NCBI RefSeq assembly: GCF_018861145.1
Contig: NZ_JAHKQT010000013.1
Location: forward strand, 62,001 to 126,000
Direction: 5' to 3'
Length of the DNA: 64,000 nucleotides
DNA from: Poseidonibacter lekithochrous
Lineage (GTDB): Bacteria > Campylobacterota > Campylobacteria > Campylobacterales > Arcobacteraceae
Shown: piece by piece, positions 62,110-64,000 of the stretch
Numbering within the stretch: the stretch's first letter is position 1
How the letters are laid out: every line of letters starts with the position of its first letter
Translations under genes and position numbers: made by a program
The notes under the pieces: generated by a model
Databases searched by the model: none
What the model saw: the letters and a program-made list of their open reading frames with translations, nothing else
Told to the model about the DNA's origin: nothing

Positions 62110-63732
62110 ATGTTAGGAACAATCGTAGCTACAATTTTTATTGCACTTGTAATAAATTTAATATTAAAAAGATTCCAATTACCAACAATCATTGGATATA
62201 TTTTTACTGGAACAATAATTGCTTATGTTTTTAATTTACATACAGCTGTTAATAATCATGACTTAAAAGAAATAGCAGAGTTTGGTGTAGTTTTTTTAAT
62301 GTTTACTATTGGTTTAGAGTTTTCAATAGAGCATTTAAAAAAGATGAAAAAAGAGGTCTTCTTTACAGGTTCTTTGCAAATTATAATAACAACTTTATTT
62401 GTTTTTGTAATTTCACATTTTGTTTTAGGAATAGATTTAAAATCTTCTTTAGTAATAGGAGCTGCACTTTCTTTATCCTCAACAGCAATTGTTTTAAAAA
62501 CCTTTAATGAAACAAAAGAGATTAGAAAACCCTATGGTCAAAGAGTTTTAGGTATTTTAATCATGCAAGATATTGCAGTTATTCCTATTTTACTTATGAT
62601 ATCTTTTTTTACAATGAATGAGAGTAATAGTGTTGGATTAATGATTTTAAAAACTGTAATTGCAGCTATTGTTTTATTATCGGTACTTTATTTTTCAGGA
62701 AAATATTTACTAGAACCATTTTTAAATCATGTATCTAAAACAAAATCAGATGAATTATTTGTAGCTTCTGTTTTGCTTCTTGCAATTGGATCTTCTTATT
62801 TAGCATATTATTTCGGTTTTTCATATTCTTTAGGTGCCTTTGTTGCTGGTATGATGATTGCAGAAACTAAGTTTAAGCATCAAGTCGAAGCTGATCTTAT
62901 TCCTTTTAGAAATATATTATTAGGTGTCTTTTTTATAACAGTTGGTATGCAAATTAATTTTGCTGTAATTTCAGAATATATTTTGGTGATTCTTGTTTTA
63001 TTACCAATTTTAATGGGTTTAAAATATATTATTATTTACACATTAGTAAAGCTTGAAGATACAAGAAGAATTGCATTTAAAACAGCATTTTCATTAATTC
63101 AAATAGGTGAATTTTCACTAGCAATTATAGAACTTGGAAGAAGTCAAGGTTTAGTTGACCAAACTTACTCTCAAATATTAATTGTTACTATTGTTATCTC
63201 AATGATTTTAACACCAATTATTTTAAAGAATTTAACAAAAGCATCAAGATTATTAATTAGTGAAGATACTTTAATGGTATGTAATTCATATAATGTTGAT
63301 AAAGATACAGCAGATCATGTTGTAGTTTTAGGATATGGACGTTATGGACAAGCTATTGTAGAAGAGTTAAAAGTATTAAGTAGAAAATATATAATAATTG
63401 AACACAATATAAAGTTTTATCAATTAGGGCTTGATAGAAATGAACCAATTGTATTTGGTAATGCAGCACAAAAACATATTTTGAATTCTGTAAATATTAC
63501 AAGTTCTTCCGCTGTTATTGTTGCGGTTAATAATCCTGATTCTTTACATATAATTTGTGAAGCAATTGATTCTTTAACACATAATACAAAAACTATTGTT
63601 ACTGTTACAAATGAGAGTGAAAAAGAGCTTTTAGAAAGCCTTCATTTAGAACATATAATTGTTGAAACAAAGCAATTATCAAAAGCAGTAGTTGATGAAG
63701 TTATGTATTGTTCCTTAGAGACTAAAGTATAA
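62110..63732 (+). CDS. CPA2-family cation:proton antiporter (KefB/YbaL-like)
   Basis: Inner-membrane antiporter of 540 residues with about 12 helices at 1-375, then a TrkA-N (RCK) nucleotide-binding domain at about 395-520 (VVVLGYGRYGQAIVEEL). Family text: PTIIGYIFTGTIIAY, FTIGLEFSIEHLKK, SLSSTAIVLKTF, ILIMQDIAVIPI. Exchanges potassium or sodium for protons. AAGGAGG lies upstream of the ATG. An inverted repeat covers its stop codon. Confidence 0.87.
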   Translation: MLGTIVATIFIALVINLILKRFQLPTIIGYIFTGTIIAYVFNLHTAVNNHDLKEIAEFGVVFLMFTIGLEFSIEHLKKMKKEVFFTGSLQIIITTLFVFVISHFVLGIDLKSSLVIGAALSLSSTAIVLKTFNETKEIRKPYGQRVLGILIMQDIAVIPILLMISFFTMNESNSVGLMILKTVIAAIVLLSVLYFSGKYLLEPFLNHVSKTKSDELFVASVLLLAIGSSYLAYYFGFSYSLGAFVAGMMIAETKFKHQVEADLIPFRNILLGVFFITVGMQINFAVISEYILVILVLLPILMGLKYIIIYTLVKLEDTRRIAFKTAFSLIQIGEFSLAIIELGRSQGLVDQTYSQILIVTIVISMILTPIILKNLTKASRLLISEDTLMVCNSYNVDKDTADHVVVLGYGRYGQAIVEELKVLSRKYIIIEHNIKFYQLGLDRNEPIVFGNAAQKHILNSVNITSSSAVIVAVNNPDSLHIICEAIDSLTHNTKTIVTVTNESEKELLESLHLEHIIVETKQLSKAVVDEVMYCSLETKV

Positions 63733-63742
63733 ATTTAGTCTC
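63718..63742. terminator. bidirectional stem-loop covering both stop codons
   Basis: GAGACTAAA (63718-63726) pairs with TTTAGTCTC (63734-63742), loop of seven bases. It spans the ends of the antiporter gene (+) and the partial acyltransferase gene (-). Confidence 0.65.
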
Positions 63743-64000
63743 TATTTATATATCTTTTTCTAGGAGCATCTTTTATCATGTCAACATCAACTAGAATAAA
63801 CCCATCAATACAATCAGAAAATTCTTTATCTATATTAAATCCCAAAAACTTTACTCCGCCATCTTGAGTAATTTCACTATACTGTTTATAAAGTGTAGGG
63901 ATAGAAATACCCATATTTAAAAGTGTAGATTTTAAGTATTTAAAGTCTTTTCTTTTATCATCTAATACAAAATTGTTTTTTATTTCATTAATACTTGTTG
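63735..64000 (-). CDS. C-terminal part of a GNAT/acyltransferase (COG3176 hemolysin-like, OlsB type)
   Basis: Open on the minus strand from the window edge to a TAA at 63737-63735, giving 87 residues of a C-terminus; the start is outside. The stretch MGISIPTLYKQYSEITQDGG then VKFLGFNIDKEFSDCIDGFI and LVDVDMIKDAPRKRYI resembles the end of OlsB/COG3176-type putative hemolysins, which acylate lipids or ornithine. Family by pattern from memory. Confidence 0.55.
   Translation of the reverse strand, partial: TSINEIKNNFVLDDKRKDFKYLKSTLLNMGISIPTLYKQYSEITQDGGVKFLGFNIDKEFSDCIDGFILVDVDMIKDAPRKRYINRD

Noticed and set aside
1-64000. CRISPR arrays, tRNA or rRNA genes, insertion sequences, prophage genes
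   Set aside because: No regularly spaced repeats of CRISPR size, no cloverleaf or rRNA text, no transposase or integrase were seen in either strand.

Overview
The window is low-GC DNA whose gene orders point to a Campylobacterota member of the Arcobacter group. It has peb4-fba, DUF2018-polyprenyl synthase-hemA-proS, yajC-secD-secF followed by leuS-lptE-folC-M23 peptidase-bactofilin, and a response regulator whose DNA-binding half reads like HsrA of Helicobacter/Campylobacter. Low GC, compact operons, AAGGA-type ribosome sites and occasional TTG/GTG starts fit that group. No rRNA, tRNA, CRISPR array or insertion sequence was recognised.

Region 1 (1-9.4 kb) is core metabolism. It holds a sugar phosphomutase fragment, galU, galE, a CoA-binding protein, an HsrA-like two-component pair, peb4, a class II fructose-bisphosphate aldolase, an M15 peptidase and pepA. 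Region 3 (36.5-64 kb) is mostly core genes again: a PLP enzyme, a Cache histidine kinase, aroK, hisD, ispB, hemA, proS, an MscS channel, a tRNA nucleotidyltransferase, lnt, yajC/secD/secF, leuS, lptE, folC, an M23 peptidase, a bactofilin, a TOTE-like helicase and a CPA2 antiporter. Two odd pentapeptide/membrane paralogues interrupt the sec-leuS block.

Region 2 (9.4-36.5 kb) is a dedicated periplasmic alcohol-oxidation island, which I consider the main discovery. It encodes two PQQ-dependent alcohol dehydrogenases. One carries the Asp-x-Asp signature of lanthanide-type (XoxF/PedH) enzymes and the other carries Asp-x-Ser as in calcium-type (PedE/ExaA) enzymes. It also holds a complete pqqABCDE set, including a 24-residue pqqA. 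Accessory genes are a PedF-type cytochrome c, an XoxJ/MxaJ-like binding protein, a SoxYZ-like carrier plus zinc hydrolase ('quinoprotein relay'), and a Ped/Lut-type ABC system that in other bacteria serves lanthanide use. There is also a second (Tau/Ssu-like) ABC importer, an aldehyde dehydrogenase with a DUF779 partner, ExbB/ExbD, a di-haem peroxidase, an AraC/GyrI regulator, and a FIST-domain histidine kinase with an OmpR-type response regulator.

Seven promoters in this island share one layout not found by eye at the core promoters I read: GCTA-N7-GCTA-N11-TANNNT. Two GCTA elements one helical turn (11 bp) apart replace the -35 box at a fixed distance from the -10. Two divergent gene pairs each carry two such boxes back to back, and the aldehyde dehydrogenase promoter carries four GCTA units in exact 11-bp register. 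The layout matches PhoB/OmpR-class activation, so the FIST kinase/OmpR regulator is the leading candidate to control the regulon. The proposed flow is: alcohol is oxidised in the periplasm by the quinoproteins, electrons pass to the cytochrome c, the aldehyde is oxidised to acid by the NAD-linked aldehyde dehydrogenase, and metal and PQQ supply come from the ABC systems and pqq genes.
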